Source: Spirochaetales bacterium (GTDB lineage: Bacteria; Spirochaetota; Spirochaetia; JABEVK01). Taken from it: a DNA stretch of 64,000 nucleotides. Of this stretch, positions 8,507 through 17,112 are shown in pieces. Each line of letters starts with the position of its first letter. The stretch's first letter is position 1. The position numbers and the translations under genes were made by a program. The stretch lies in assembly GCA_947478845.1 (NCBI GenBank), contig CANJXC010000006.1:87660-151659 (forward strand), written 5' to 3'. The notes under the pieces are model-generated. The model was not told the origin of the DNA. It saw only the letters and a list, made by a program, of their open reading frames with translations, and did no database searches.

Positions 8507-9307
8507 GTGCAATGGAGCTTTCTCGTGCTGAATACCTTAATCATTTTTGCCTTGAGTATTGGTTTCCCCTTTATTTTAACTGTTGTTTTTGGCCTACTTA
8601 TCAAGCGACGTAACAGTACCCTCGACGCTGACGAGAACGCGGTGATCAACGTTTCTATGACGGTTCTGACTGGCGCCTATACCTTTCTCGTTGCTTTCTT
8701 GATCGTCAATGTTTGGACAGGGCAAGTAGAGCGCGTGGGCACCCTTGGAGCGGAGCTGAACAAGCTTAACAGCCTCTACAACCAACGCAAGTCAGTACCC
8801 CTTGAAAGGGAACCGGAACTGAAGCAGTTGGTTGTAGATTACTTGCACAAGGTGAGCGAAAGCGAGATTCAAAAAGAGGGCCCCCCGGATGGCGACAGGG
8901 AAGCCAACTTGATCAGGGCAAAAATCCTGAAGCTCGTCGCCGATGCACGACCCGGTATGCCACAGCAAGGGGTGGAAGCCAAGCAAGCGGAACAGTTTGT
9001 TATTTCTGCCCAGGATTGGTCCGACGCCCGACTCGAACGCTTGACCAAGACTTACCCGCAGGTCAATTGGATCTACATTGGTGTTGTTCTGTTACTGGGC
9101 GTGTCAGTGCTGTTTGTGTCGGCAATTCTGACCTCCGGCAAGGAGTTTTTGATCATTATGGCCAAGCTCGTTGGCGTGGACCTCATGGTAGGTCTCCTGC
9201 TTGGCTTGCTGTTCTTCACCGGGTCCCGCGATTTCATCATGGGCGACGAGGTGAAGAAACTGCAGCTGATGGAGACGGTCATCCAAACCGAGCGTCCGAC
9301 CCCCTAA
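8507..9307 (+). CDS. DUF4239-like (bestrophin-like) membrane protein
   Basis: About 266 residues with two hydrophobic segments at the N-terminus (to about residue 75), a hydrophilic middle with NKLNSLYNQR and helical character, then two more hydrophobic segments (IYIGVVLLLGVSVLFVSAI and a following one). This layout is typical of DUF4239 proteins, distant relatives of bestrophin channels. The start is uncertain: GTG 8507 or a GTG a few codons later, with no clear ribosome-binding site. It is followed by a strong hairpin. Confidence 0.55.
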   Translation: MQWSFLVLNTLIIFALSIGFPFILTVVFGLLIKRRNSTLDADENAVINVSMTVLTGAYTFLVAFLIVNVWTGQVERVGTLGAELNKLNSLYNQRKSVPLEREPELKQLVVDYLHKVSESEIQKEGPPDGDREANLIRAKILKLVADARPGMPQQGVEAKQAEQFVISAQDWSDARLERLTKTYPQVNWIYIGVVLLLGVSVLFVSAILTSGKEFLIIMAKLVGVDLMVGLLLGLLFFTGSRDFIMGDEVKKLQLMETVIQTERPTP

Positions 9308-9328
9308 AGAAGGTGAAATCGTAAGGCA

Positions 9329-9355
9329 AAGCAAGCCGGAGCCTCCGGCTTGCTT
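9329..9355. terminator. 12-bp stem hairpin between convergent genes
   Basis: AAGCAAGCCGGA at 9329-9340 pairs perfectly with its inverse at 9344-9355 around a 3-base loop. It lies between the stop of the DUF4239-like gene and the stop of the convergent YHYH gene, where a bidirectional terminator is expected. There is no strong T-run on either side. Confidence 0.65.
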
Positions 9356-9375
9356 CAAACTCCTAGGCGCTTCAA

Positions 9376-11304
9376 TTACCGCTTGCCAACGTAAGGGCTT
9401 CGTTGGGCCATGGAGACCGCCGGATCGCCGCCTCTCTCGCCCCAGAACTCAGGGATCTCGTTGATCCGGCCCTTCCACGCTCCTTTCATGAACACGTCGA
9501 GAACGTACCCCGACTGCCCGTTCTCCGCGGGAACTTGCACCTGATGCGAGTGATAATGGTACCCGAAGGCTCCATGGGAGTGCCCTCCGAACGAGTCGAG
9601 GGCAACATCGTTTCCCTCCATCGAATAGGCTTCCTCGTAGACCCCGTAAAGGGCGATGCCATCATAGCCAAACCCAATCAGGGGGGGATGGTTGTGGCCG
9701 GGGTAATCGTTGATGTTGTACAGCTGAACGTCATTGTTCAAAGCGATGTGTCCGTCCGCATGGTAATGGAGACCCATGCCTTGTCCCACGTGGTTGCCAA
9801 CGCTGGTGATCTCGGCGTTTTGCTGCGTGGTTGCGAGGGTGTTGTTCAGTACAGGGTAGATCTCCGAACCGTCGACGGCAATTCCCACACCCGAAACACT
9901 AGCCAAACTGTAAACCGAGTCGGTAACTGCGCCACGGCCATCCGATTTGAGACTTTTCATCATTTTGTTTTCGGTAACCTTGGTCACCAGACCGTAGTCC
10001 TTGAGGGGGATCTTGATCAGGTCGAGCTGGAGTGTGGCATCTCGGGTCACCATGCCGGAGGGATAATCTTTGGAGCCGTCTCCCGGTGGACGCCGGACGT
10101 CCACAAGTCGGTTGGGACTCTGGGTGATGGAGTAGGTGGCGATGCATAGGAAAGGGTGGTAAGTGCCCGAAGCATCGGCGGCGTTGGTAAAAAACCCATA
10201 CGGGGCAACAAGCATGCCCAATTTGCCGTTGGCAATGTTGTCACTGGCCAAGGTTGCCCGCAGCACTCCCTTCCGGAACGCGAGGTACACTTCTTTAGGA
10301 TAGCGGAGCTTGCTGGTTTTCAGAATCTGGTCGAGCATGGCCGAAGCCGCGGCTTGGGTGCCAGCGTCGTCTCCCGGTTGGGCCAACTGGGGCAAATAGG
10401 CTTGAGCCATGTCCTGAGTGGTCTTGCTTCGCGGCCCTATCATATCCGAAACAGTGGTCTGCAGCATCCGGGCGGTGAGCGATACCCGTTGATTGGAAAC
10501 ATAGGGTATGGAGCGGGGGTTGAAGTTGGCGGGAATGCTCACATCGATGGGCGATTCCAGAAAAGTCAGGGGTGTGGCCTCCGAAGCCGAGGCGACTAGC
10601 GAAGCGGAACTCGATCCGATTTTGACGTACCAGTCTTTTTGGGAAAAGTTCGCCACCAACAACCGACTATATTTGGACGGGTCGTAGGCGTAGCGCCCTC
10701 TCGCTCGGAGCAGTTTTGTGCCTCCATCGTAAGTAAAAACGAGGTATCCGCGGGCAGAAGGTTGCGCTGCCGAACCCCAAGCGTTGTGGGCCACCAGGGT
10801 AGCACCGTCGGGAGCAAAATCCACCGAATACAGGGAATGAAGCTCCGAGTCGAGGCGGAAGCCTCCGGGAACCAGGGGCTCAGAAATGGCTTCAAAAAGC
10901 TGTGTGAGTAAGGAGCCTAGCGTGGAGGGTAGCCCTGTCATCGACAACGAAGTCGGAGCGGTTGTCGAAGGTATTCCCATCGTCAGGTACGAGTCGGAGG
11001 CCGAGATGAGGTAGCGCACCAAAGGCGTAACCGCGGAAGCGGCCTTGAGGGCAGGAGTTTGGTAAGATTGCTCGAGGATGGAGGCAAAGGTCAAAGGGGT
11101 GTAATAGGGAGCAAAATCGCTGGTTTGCACTTTTGATCCCGCCAGGGTGGAAGCGGCGCTGTGCGCCACCATCACGTCAGACCATAATTCGGTGTTCGGT
11201 GGTGCGCCCGGGCCACCACCGGGGGGAGGGGCTGCCGATGCAAACAGCACCGCTAGCGCTACCACTAGCCCCATTGTCAGGACAATGCCTGTGTTCTTTT
11301 TCAT
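9376..11304 (-). CDS. secreted YHYH domain protein
   Basis: The 642-residue protein begins with a signal peptide (MKKNTGIVLTMGLVVALAVL) and then a Pro/Gly-rich linker. The C-terminal quarter contains the His-rich YHYH module: GLHYHADGHIALNN, YPGHNHPPLIGFGYDG and GAFGYHYHSH. The His and acidic residues suggest a metal-binding or carbohydrate-like site, but no activity is established for the family. Its start overlaps the HupE/UreJ-like gene upstream by four bases (ATGA), so the two are translationally coupled. A long N-terminal domain (about residues 35-430) is not recognised. Confidence 0.75.
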   Translation of the reverse strand: MKKNTGIVLTMGLVVALAVLFASAAPPPGGGPGAPPNTELWSDVMVAHSAASTLAGSKVQTSDFAPYYTPLTFASILEQSYQTPALKAASAVTPLVRYLISASDSYLTMGIPSTTAPTSLSMTGLPSTLGSLLTQLFEAISEPLVPGGFRLDSELHSLYSVDFAPDGATLVAHNAWGSAAQPSARGYLVFTYDGGTKLLRARGRYAYDPSKYSRLLVANFSQKDWYVKIGSSSASLVASASEATPLTFLESPIDVSIPANFNPRSIPYVSNQRVSLTARMLQTTVSDMIGPRSKTTQDMAQAYLPQLAQPGDDAGTQAAASAMLDQILKTSKLRYPKEVYLAFRKGVLRATLASDNIANGKLGMLVAPYGFFTNAADASGTYHPFLCIATYSITQSPNRLVDVRRPPGDGSKDYPSGMVTRDATLQLDLIKIPLKDYGLVTKVTENKMMKSLKSDGRGAVTDSVYSLASVSGVGIAVDGSEIYPVLNNTLATTQQNAEITSVGNHVGQGMGLHYHADGHIALNNDVQLYNINDYPGHNHPPLIGFGYDGIALYGVYEEAYSMEGNDVALDSFGGHSHGAFGYHYHSHQVQVPAENGQSGYVLDVFMKGAWKGRINEIPEFWGERGGDPAVSMAQRSPYVGKR

Positions 11305-11966
11305 AAAACGCCTCCAGAAACTCTTTCAAGAAACCAAACTGAACCTAGGATTGCAAGGGCCGAAGAGCCCAAGCGCACCAACTGCCCCCGCAACCGGGAC
11401 GAGTGTTCTCCCAGCCACAACAAGACCGGAAGTGCCAAGAGCACCAACAGGATTTGAGCACCTTCTAGGCCCACATTGAAGCCCAGCAGGGCCGGTACCA
11501 TCCGGGAAGGGGGAATGCCGGCCTGCAGCAGGTCACCACCAAAGGCCATACCGTGCAAAAGCCCAAAACCGAGGGCCCATTCAAAACGGAAGTCACGCTC
11601 CATCCACGGACGTTTCGGTGGTTGCAGAGCTTCGAAGGCAACCACAACAATGGTGAGTGCAATCAGTGGTTCAATCCACGAACCGACAACCACCAGGCGA
11701 CCCGTTGCCGCCAGTGCCAAAGTGATGCTGTGCGAGAGGGTGAAGCCCGTGACGATTTGTACCAGTTGCGCTAACGTGCCACCTCTGAGCAAAAGCGCCG
11801 CCAAAAAGGCGAGATGATCCCAACCCGCCCAAAGGTGACCAAAACCGAGAAACAGAAAGTCGGTGCCGACAGTCAGTTCGGAAGGCGTGAGGTTGTGAGC
11901 GTGCAGAGGCACAACACACACAAAGAGGATAAAAACACTGGCCCACCGAAACTTGATGCCCAACAA
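11301..11966 (-). CDS. HupE/UreJ-like membrane protein
   Basis: The 221-residue membrane protein has about six hydrophobic segments and the family features HAHNLTPSEL after a signal-like segment, GFGHLWAGWDHLAFL with conserved His and Asp in a membrane helix, FTLSHSITLALA, GLLHGMAFGG and LGFNVGLEGAQ. HupE/UreJ proteins are linked to nickel or cobalt uptake and, in a larger subgroup, to unknown roles. No hydrogenase or urease gene is visible. The start is uncertain (TTG 11966 assumed). It precedes and overlaps the YHYH gene, suggesting a joint metal-related or envelope role. Confidence 0.7.
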   Translation of the reverse strand: MLGIKFRWASVFILFVCVVPLHAHNLTPSELTVGTDFLFLGFGHLWAGWDHLAFLAALLLRGGTLAQLVQIVTGFTLSHSITLALAATGRLVVVGSWIEPLIALTIVVVAFEALQPPKRPWMERDFRFEWALGFGLLHGMAFGGDLLQAGIPPSRMVPALLGFNVGLEGAQILLVLLALPVLLWLGEHSSRLRGQLVRLGSSALAILGSVWFLERVSGGVL

Positions 11967-11970
11967 AGTA

Positions 11971-11983
11971 CCCTATATTAGGG
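11971..11983. promoter_or_regulatory. 13-bp inverted repeat before the HupE/YHYH operon
   Basis: CCCTATATTAGGG consists of 5-base inverted arms around TAT, ending four bases before the assumed start codon. On the minus strand it contains TATAGGG, which could serve as a -10 box or ribosome-binding site, so a protein bound here would block expression. An operator role is inference. Confidence 0.35.
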
Positions 11984-12078
11984 TCACGGCCGAAATTGGG
12001 CAACCCCTAGAAAAGCTAAAAAGGGGCTTCCCGCGCAGGAGTTCGGTACCAAGTTCATCCAGCGTCGAGACTTGCTAA

Positions 12079-15000
12079 TTAGTTTGGCGGTTGTCCGGTC
12101 ATCAGCTCACTCTCTTCCCCAAGAGTCTTCTTGGTTTCAGGTGAGGCAAGATTGAGAAGCGGATCCGGGTGCCGTTTTCTCTCGAAGAGCCAGAAAGCCG
12201 CCGGGACCACAAAAAAGGTCAGAATCGCCGAGGACAGAATACCACCGAGCATCACGATGCCCATTTTCTGCCCGAACTCCGAGCCCTGACCGCCGTTGAA
12301 GATCAGGGGAAAGCTGATCACGAGCACGGTGAGCGTGGTCATGACGATGGGCCGGAACCTCAGGCGAGCCGATTCGACTAAAGCGTCCTTGAGCGGCATG
12401 AGATCCAACCGCTCTACAACAAAATCGAGGTAGATGATGGCGTTTTTTGCCGAAAGACCGATGAGCATGAGCATTCCCAGCACCCCGAAAATATCCAGTC
12501 CTGAACCGCTTAGGTACGCAAACCACAAGGCACCCACCAGCGCCAGTGGTACCGGAAGAAGCAGGTACACGGGGTATCGCCACGAGTTGAACTGGGCACC
12601 CATCACCAGGTAAGCAAGGAAGATGGCCAGAACAAAAGCGATGGGGCCCTGCGTGGCCAACTGGCCAGAAAGCGCTGCCACACCGGAGCGACTGTCGTCG
12701 CCGATTCCCACAGTGCCACCAAGAATCCCCGCCTGGGTGAGTTCCGCTTTGATCTTGGTCTGGAAGGCCAAGGCGGCGGGAGCCCCGGGCTTCAAGCTGA
12801 CGTTGAACGAGGCCGAATACACGCGGTTGGTGCGGCTAATCGTGTTGGGTGTTGGGGTGAGAACAAAATCGCCCAACTGCCCGGCGGTGAGGGTGGTTTG
12901 AAGGGTGGGAGAATACACGGGAAGGTTGAGCAGAGACTGCATGTCGCGCAGGTTTGCCGGGTTGATGCTGACCTGGATAGGGTAACTTTTGCCACCGATT
13001 TGAACGTTGGCCGCCTGGGCCCCCGAAGCATAGGTTTGCAACACCGTGGCCACCGTACCAGGGCTCAGTCCGGTTCCCTTGAGCTTGTCTGGGTCGGGTA
13101 CGAAGTCGTTCTCGAGGTTGGGGTTTGAGAGGCTCGAGGTGACATCGGCGACCAAGGGATTTGCCTGCAGCGCGCTGATCACCTTGTTGTTGGTTTCGGT
13201 GAGGGCGACAAAGTCCGAAGAAACGAGCTGGAAACTGACCGCTGACCCTGCGCCCCCAAAGCCACCACCACCGAACCCTCCCGCATTAACCTGAACCCGT
13301 GCCGATGGGAGGTCGGCAACCAGCGGCGTCAAGGCTGTGCGCCAAACTTGCGCCAGCACGAACGACGAACGTCGTTTCTCGACAGGGACCAGCTGAATCG
13401 TGATGCTCGAATTGCCCGCAAATCCGCTGGCACCACCGGCAGAGACGGTTGTCTGTAGGGTTAGGACCTCCGGCTGCTGGAGCAACCAAGCTTCCAGCCT
13501 GCCTGTGGCTTGGTTGGTTACCGAGGCTGGTGTTCCCTGCGGCATGCGCAGGCCCGCATTTAAAGTTCCACCATCCGACTGTGGCACGAAATTGAACGGA
13601 ATCTTGGGGCCGATGAAAAACAGGGTAGCCACAAAAAAGATCAGTGCTCCGCCCAAGACAAAAATCCCAAAACGAAGCACTCCGGTGAGGGAACGCACAT
13701 AGCCCTCGCGCACCCAGGTGAGGCCTGCCTCGGTGAGATTGTGGAGGCTCATGGTGAGAGCCTGCAAAAACGACAAAATGATCCGCCCCACATAAAGCAA
13801 AAGCGCCCATGCCACCGGCCAGGCCAACACGGCCGGCATCCACCAGTAAAACTTGAACCACCCCAGCACTCCGGCACCTGCGAGGAGAATCACGACAACC
13901 AACGGTAGCCTCAAGGTGCGAAATCCGGTCTTAAGGTCAGCCCCAAGGTGGCTCCAACTTTTCAAGAAGTCTTTCCAGTCCAAAGTTTTGGTTTCGGGCG
14001 TGTAGGCGAGGCGAACAGTAAGGAACAAAATGGCCTCGACCAAAGAGAAAAATACGGCGGCCGCAAGCCCCAGCGAGAACTGCATCACATAGCGGCCGAT
14101 GATGCCGCCGATGAAGCTCACGGGTAGGAGCACCGAGAGCAAACTCAGAGAGGCCGCTACCACCGCGCCGAAGACTTCGCTTGCACCTTTGAGTACGGAT
14201 TCTTTCAACGAGTAGCCCATAGCGCGGTAGCGCTCCACGTTTTCGGAGACCACGATAGAATCGTCGACAACAATGCCTATGGCGACAATCATGGCCAGAA
14301 GTGACACCAAATTGAACGAAAATCCGAGAAGCGCGTACAAGATGGGCGCTGCCGACAACGCAATCGGAATGGCCAGCACCACAGAGAGAGTGGTGTTTAG
14401 TTTGCCCAGGAACAGCAGACAGATTAGCCCGACCACCAGCGCAGTCAGCCCGAGTTCTTTGAACGTCGAGTCAATGGAGGCCGTGATCGGGCCGGTGGTG
14501 TCGTTGGAAATGGTGAGAGAATATCCACGGGGGAGAGGATGGGTCTTGAGAAAAGCCCTGACCGCGTTTGCGACGGCCACGGAGTTGCCGTCGGAACTCT
14601 TCTGTATCGAAACCAGCACCGAAGGTTGGCCGTTGACTCGCACAAAGCTCGAAGGCACGGGGATCATCCGTACCGAGGATAGGTCGGCTACCGTGATACC
14701 TTTGGTCGAATCTACGAGGATTTGGGAAATGGAGTCGACACCAGTGGGTTGGCTCTTTGTGCTGAAGCTCAGGGTGCTCGAGTCAGAGATTATGGTACCG
14801 ATGGGCTGATTGAGCGCGGAGCCGGTAATGGCTTGGCTCACCTGCTGGGGATTGAGCTTGTAGTATTGCAGACGGTTGGGATCGAGGTAGACTTGGTACT
14901 GACGGCTTGGAGATCCTTCGATGGTGACGTTGGCGACTCCTGGAACCCGCTCGAGTTGCGGTGCAAAATCGTTCTGCACCCAGTCGCCCACACTCTCCAT

Positions 15001-15495
15001 CGGGATCGCCTTGGCGGAAACACCAAATTGCAGAATGGGCTGGGAGTTCGGGTCGAAGGATTGCACCGAAGGAGCCCCGACTCCCGCAGGAAACCTACGC
15101 ACCAACGCGTTCACCCGGGCGGCAATCTGATTCATCGCCGCATTTTTGTCCGTGTTGGCGTCCAGATTTACCGTGACCCGGCTGGAGCCCGAAGAACTGC
15201 TGGAGGAAATGTCGGTGACGCCGGCAAGGGTCGAGACGCTGCCCTCGATGAGCTGAGTGATTTGTGTGTCGATCACGGAAGGATTGGCGCCCGGGTAGCT
15301 GACCTGGATGGCAACCACCGGAATATTCACCGAGGGAAGTAGGTCGACCCCCAAATTGAAAGTCGACACCAAGCCGAAAAGCATCATGGCCACGAAGAAC
15401 CCCACAGCGAGTACGTAGCGGCTCACGGAAAACTTCACGGCCGGATTCACCCGGTCAAAGATGCGGGCCTGCAGCTCCCTGACCGAAGGCATCAC
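12079..15495 (-). CDS. RND efflux pump, AcrB/HAE1 type, with extra membrane helices
   Basis: The 1138-residue inner-membrane pump has the RND layout: first helix near residue 30, a porter domain, helices 2-6, then the second half. Proton-relay residues are present: IVVDDSIVVSE in helix 4 (Asp-Asp) and LSAKNAIIY in helix 10 (Lys). It is about 100 residues longer than AcrB. Most of the excess lies between helices 6 and 7, where two extra hydrophobic stretches (LPLVVVILLAGAGVLGW and PAVLAWPVAWALLLYVG) occur. A Gly-rich loop (GGFGGGGFGGAG) sits in the second porter domain. It is last in the export operon and overlaps the adaptor gene by 4 bases. Exported substrates are likely hydrophobic compounds. 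Confidence 0.9.
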   Translation of the reverse strand: MMPSVRELQARIFDRVNPAVKFSVSRYVLAVGFFVAMMLFGLVSTFNLGVDLLPSVNIPVVAIQVSYPGANPSVIDTQITQLIEGSVSTLAGVTDISSSSSSGSSRVTVNLDANTDKNAAMNQIAARVNALVRRFPAGVGAPSVQSFDPNSQPILQFGVSAKAIPMESVGDWVQNDFAPQLERVPGVANVTIEGSPSRQYQVYLDPNRLQYYKLNPQQVSQAITGSALNQPIGTIISDSSTLSFSTKSQPTGVDSISQILVDSTKGITVADLSSVRMIPVPSSFVRVNGQPSVLVSIQKSSDGNSVAVANAVRAFLKTHPLPRGYSLTISNDTTGPITASIDSTFKELGLTALVVGLICLLFLGKLNTTLSVVLAIPIALSAAPILYALLGFSFNLVSLLAMIVAIGIVVDDSIVVSENVERYRAMGYSLKESVLKGASEVFGAVVAASLSLLSVLLPVSFIGGIIGRYVMQFSLGLAAAVFFSLVEAILFLTVRLAYTPETKTLDWKDFLKSWSHLGADLKTGFRTLRLPLVVVILLAGAGVLGWFKFYWWMPAVLAWPVAWALLLYVGRIILSFLQALTMSLHNLTEAGLTWVREGYVRSLTGVLRFGIFVLGGALIFFVATLFFIGPKIPFNFVPQSDGGTLNAGLRMPQGTPASVTNQATGRLEAWLLQQPEVLTLQTTVSAGGASGFAGNSSITIQLVPVEKRRSSFVLAQVWRTALTPLVADLPSARVQVNAGGFGGGGFGGAGSAVSFQLVSSDFVALTETNNKVISALQANPLVADVTSSLSNPNLENDFVPDPDKLKGTGLSPGTVATVLQTYASGAQAANVQIGGKSYPIQVSINPANLRDMQSLLNLPVYSPTLQTTLTAGQLGDFVLTPTPNTISRTNRVYSASFNVSLKPGAPAALAFQTKIKAELTQAGILGGTVGIGDDSRSGVAALSGQLATQGPIAFVLAIFLAYLVMGAQFNSWRYPVYLLLPVPLALVGALWFAYLSGSGLDIFGVLGMLMLIGLSAKNAIIYLDFVVERLDLMPLKDALVESARLRFRPIVMTTLTVLVISFPLIFNGGQGSEFGQKMGIVMLGGILSSAILTFFVVPAAFWLFERKRHPDPLLNLASPETKKTLGEESELMTGQPPN

Positions 15496-17102
15496 TGGCC
15501 CCCTTTGCTGGTCGCGGAGTTAGGTTCTACTGGAGGCTGGGCCCCCGCACCCGAGGCGCCGCCTGAACCCTTCCCCCATTGACGCTTGCCGCTGGCAGCG
15601 GCATCACCGCCGACTGCTCCACCATTTCCCGCCCCTGGCGCGCCACCCGCACCCGCCTGATTCCATTGGCGCTGTCCGCCAGCGGGAGTTACCGCCGGCA
15701 CCGACCCATTGCCGCCTACCCTCGAGCCCACACCTGCACTGGCTACGGCCTGAATGGTAGCCCCGACCAAAAGGCCTGGGGGTGGATTCAGGATGACTGA
15801 CGCTTTGGGATTGAGCCCGCTAATGGCCACTTCGGTGCCCGATGCATCGAGAACCTGCACCTCATAGCGCGCGGCTTTGTTGTTTTCATTGGTGTACACA
15901 AAAGTTTTGTTCTCGGCGCTTTGCAGGGCCGTCAGCGGAACGATAGTGCCATTAGCCAGAACCACCCTGTAGGAAATCGTCCCCACCGTTCCCAAGGACG
16001 CCTTCACCGAGGCCGGCAAGGCAGCGGTGAGCGCCACCAGCCCATTCAAGGGTGCGCCGGGGGTCTGGGCGACCTGCGTATTTGCGGTGGCCCCGTTAAT
16101 GGTGAACTTCAGCAATGTGCCGGCAGGTAGGCCCGGGGCGTCGCTCGGCGAAACACTGAAACTGATCACTTTCGAGCGGCTGACCAGTCCAAACACGGGA
16201 GTGCTTTGACCCACAAACTCCCCGGGATGAACGTTGATCACGGAAATCTGACCGGCATAGGGCGCCTTGATCAACGCGTTGGCCAAGTTAAGCTGAGCCT
16301 GCTCGAGCTGAATAGAGGCAGTTTCCACCAGCAGGATGTTTTGTTGAACGGCCATTTTGGCCGATTCCAGGTTGGCTTGAGAGGTTTGGAGCTGAACCTG
16401 CGCGTTGTCATAGTCCGACCCGGAAATTCCGCCGATCTTTTGGAGGGCCTGGGCGGAGGCCCAGTTTTTCTCTGCAGAACTGACCGACGATTGTGCCGAC
16501 TGAAGTTGGAGGCCCAGTTTTGAGGTGGCTCCGGTTGCTCCGCCTGCCGTGCTCGTTCCCGCGTTAATCTTGGCATTCTCCAGGGTCGCTTTGGCCAGAC
16601 GCACGGAGAGTTTGAGTGCCGCGTCGTCGAGCTGAATCACCGGCGTGCCGCTGTCTACCCAGTCGCCAGCTTGCTTGAGCAGAGCTTTCACGCTGCCGCT
16701 CGCGCCGGCGGCAACAGAACTTTGTGTTTCGGGCATTACTGCGCCGGCGGCGGTATTTTCTACGGTTAAGGCGCCTGTACGGGCCGCCTGAACCTCGACG
16801 GTGACCACCGCCGAGCGACGGTTGCCGGCCTGACCACCATTCTGGCCACCTTGCCTGGCGGCACCACCCTGCGGTTGTGCTGCAGCGCCTCCAGAAGCTC
16901 CTACCCCTCCCCATTGGCGGTTAGATTCTCCTGGTCCGGAAGCTGGGGTGCCACTTTGGGCCTGCGGGGCACCTTGAGTTTGGGCACCGGGCGCTACGGA
17001 GGCAGGGCCCCCAACGTTGTCGCCGGAAGCTGTACAGCCGGCGAGGAGTATGAGGAAAGCCGAGGCTGTAAAGACAGCTCGGAAACGCGAGTTTCGCTTC
17101 AT
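15492..17102 (-). CDS. RND membrane-fusion adaptor lipoprotein with low-complexity tails
   Basis: This 536-residue periplasmic adaptor begins with a lipoprotein signal (LILLAGC) and a Gly/Ala/Gln-rich linker. A barrel-sandwich domain starts near VTVEVQAARTGAL, a helical hairpin follows (ENAKINAG to LIKAPYAGQISVINVHPGEF), then beta-barrel domains. The C-terminal 80 residues are again Gly/Ala-rich. Both tails carry RQW motifs (NRQWGG, QRQWNQ, KRQWGK), an unusual repeat. It links the RND pump to an outer-membrane channel. The start overlaps neither neighbour strongly: the TolC-like gene ends 10 bases upstream and the pump starts within its stop. Confidence 0.85.
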   Translation of the reverse strand: MKRNSRFRAVFTASAFLILLAGCTASGDNVGGPASVAPGAQTQGAPQAQSGTPASGPGESNRQWGGVGASGGAAAQPQGGAARQGGQNGGQAGNRRSAVVTVEVQAARTGALTVENTAAGAVMPETQSSVAAGASGSVKALLKQAGDWVDSGTPVIQLDDAALKLSVRLAKATLENAKINAGTSTAGGATGATSKLGLQLQSAQSSVSSAEKNWASAQALQKIGGISGSDYDNAQVQLQTSQANLESAKMAVQQNILLVETASIQLEQAQLNLANALIKAPYAGQISVINVHPGEFVGQSTPVFGLVSRSKVISFSVSPSDAPGLPAGTLLKFTINGATANTQVAQTPGAPLNGLVALTAALPASVKASLGTVGTISYRVVLANGTIVPLTALQSAENKTFVYTNENNKAARYEVQVLDASGTEVAISGLNPKASVILNPPPGLLVGATIQAVASAGVGSRVGGNGSVPAVTPAGGQRQWNQAGAGGAPGAGNGGAVGGDAAASGKRQWGKGSGGASGAGAQPPVEPNSATSKGGQ

Positions 17103-17112
17103 GGTCTTCCTT

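Noticed and set aside
11301..11966. HupE/UreJ-like gene as part of a hydrogenase or urease cluster
   Set aside because: No hydrogenase, urease or nickel-chaperone gene is present in the window.
12004..12026. Terminator after the RND pump gene
   Set aside because: CCCCT and AGGGG arms are only 5 bp around an A-rich loop, with no clear T-run on the minus strand.
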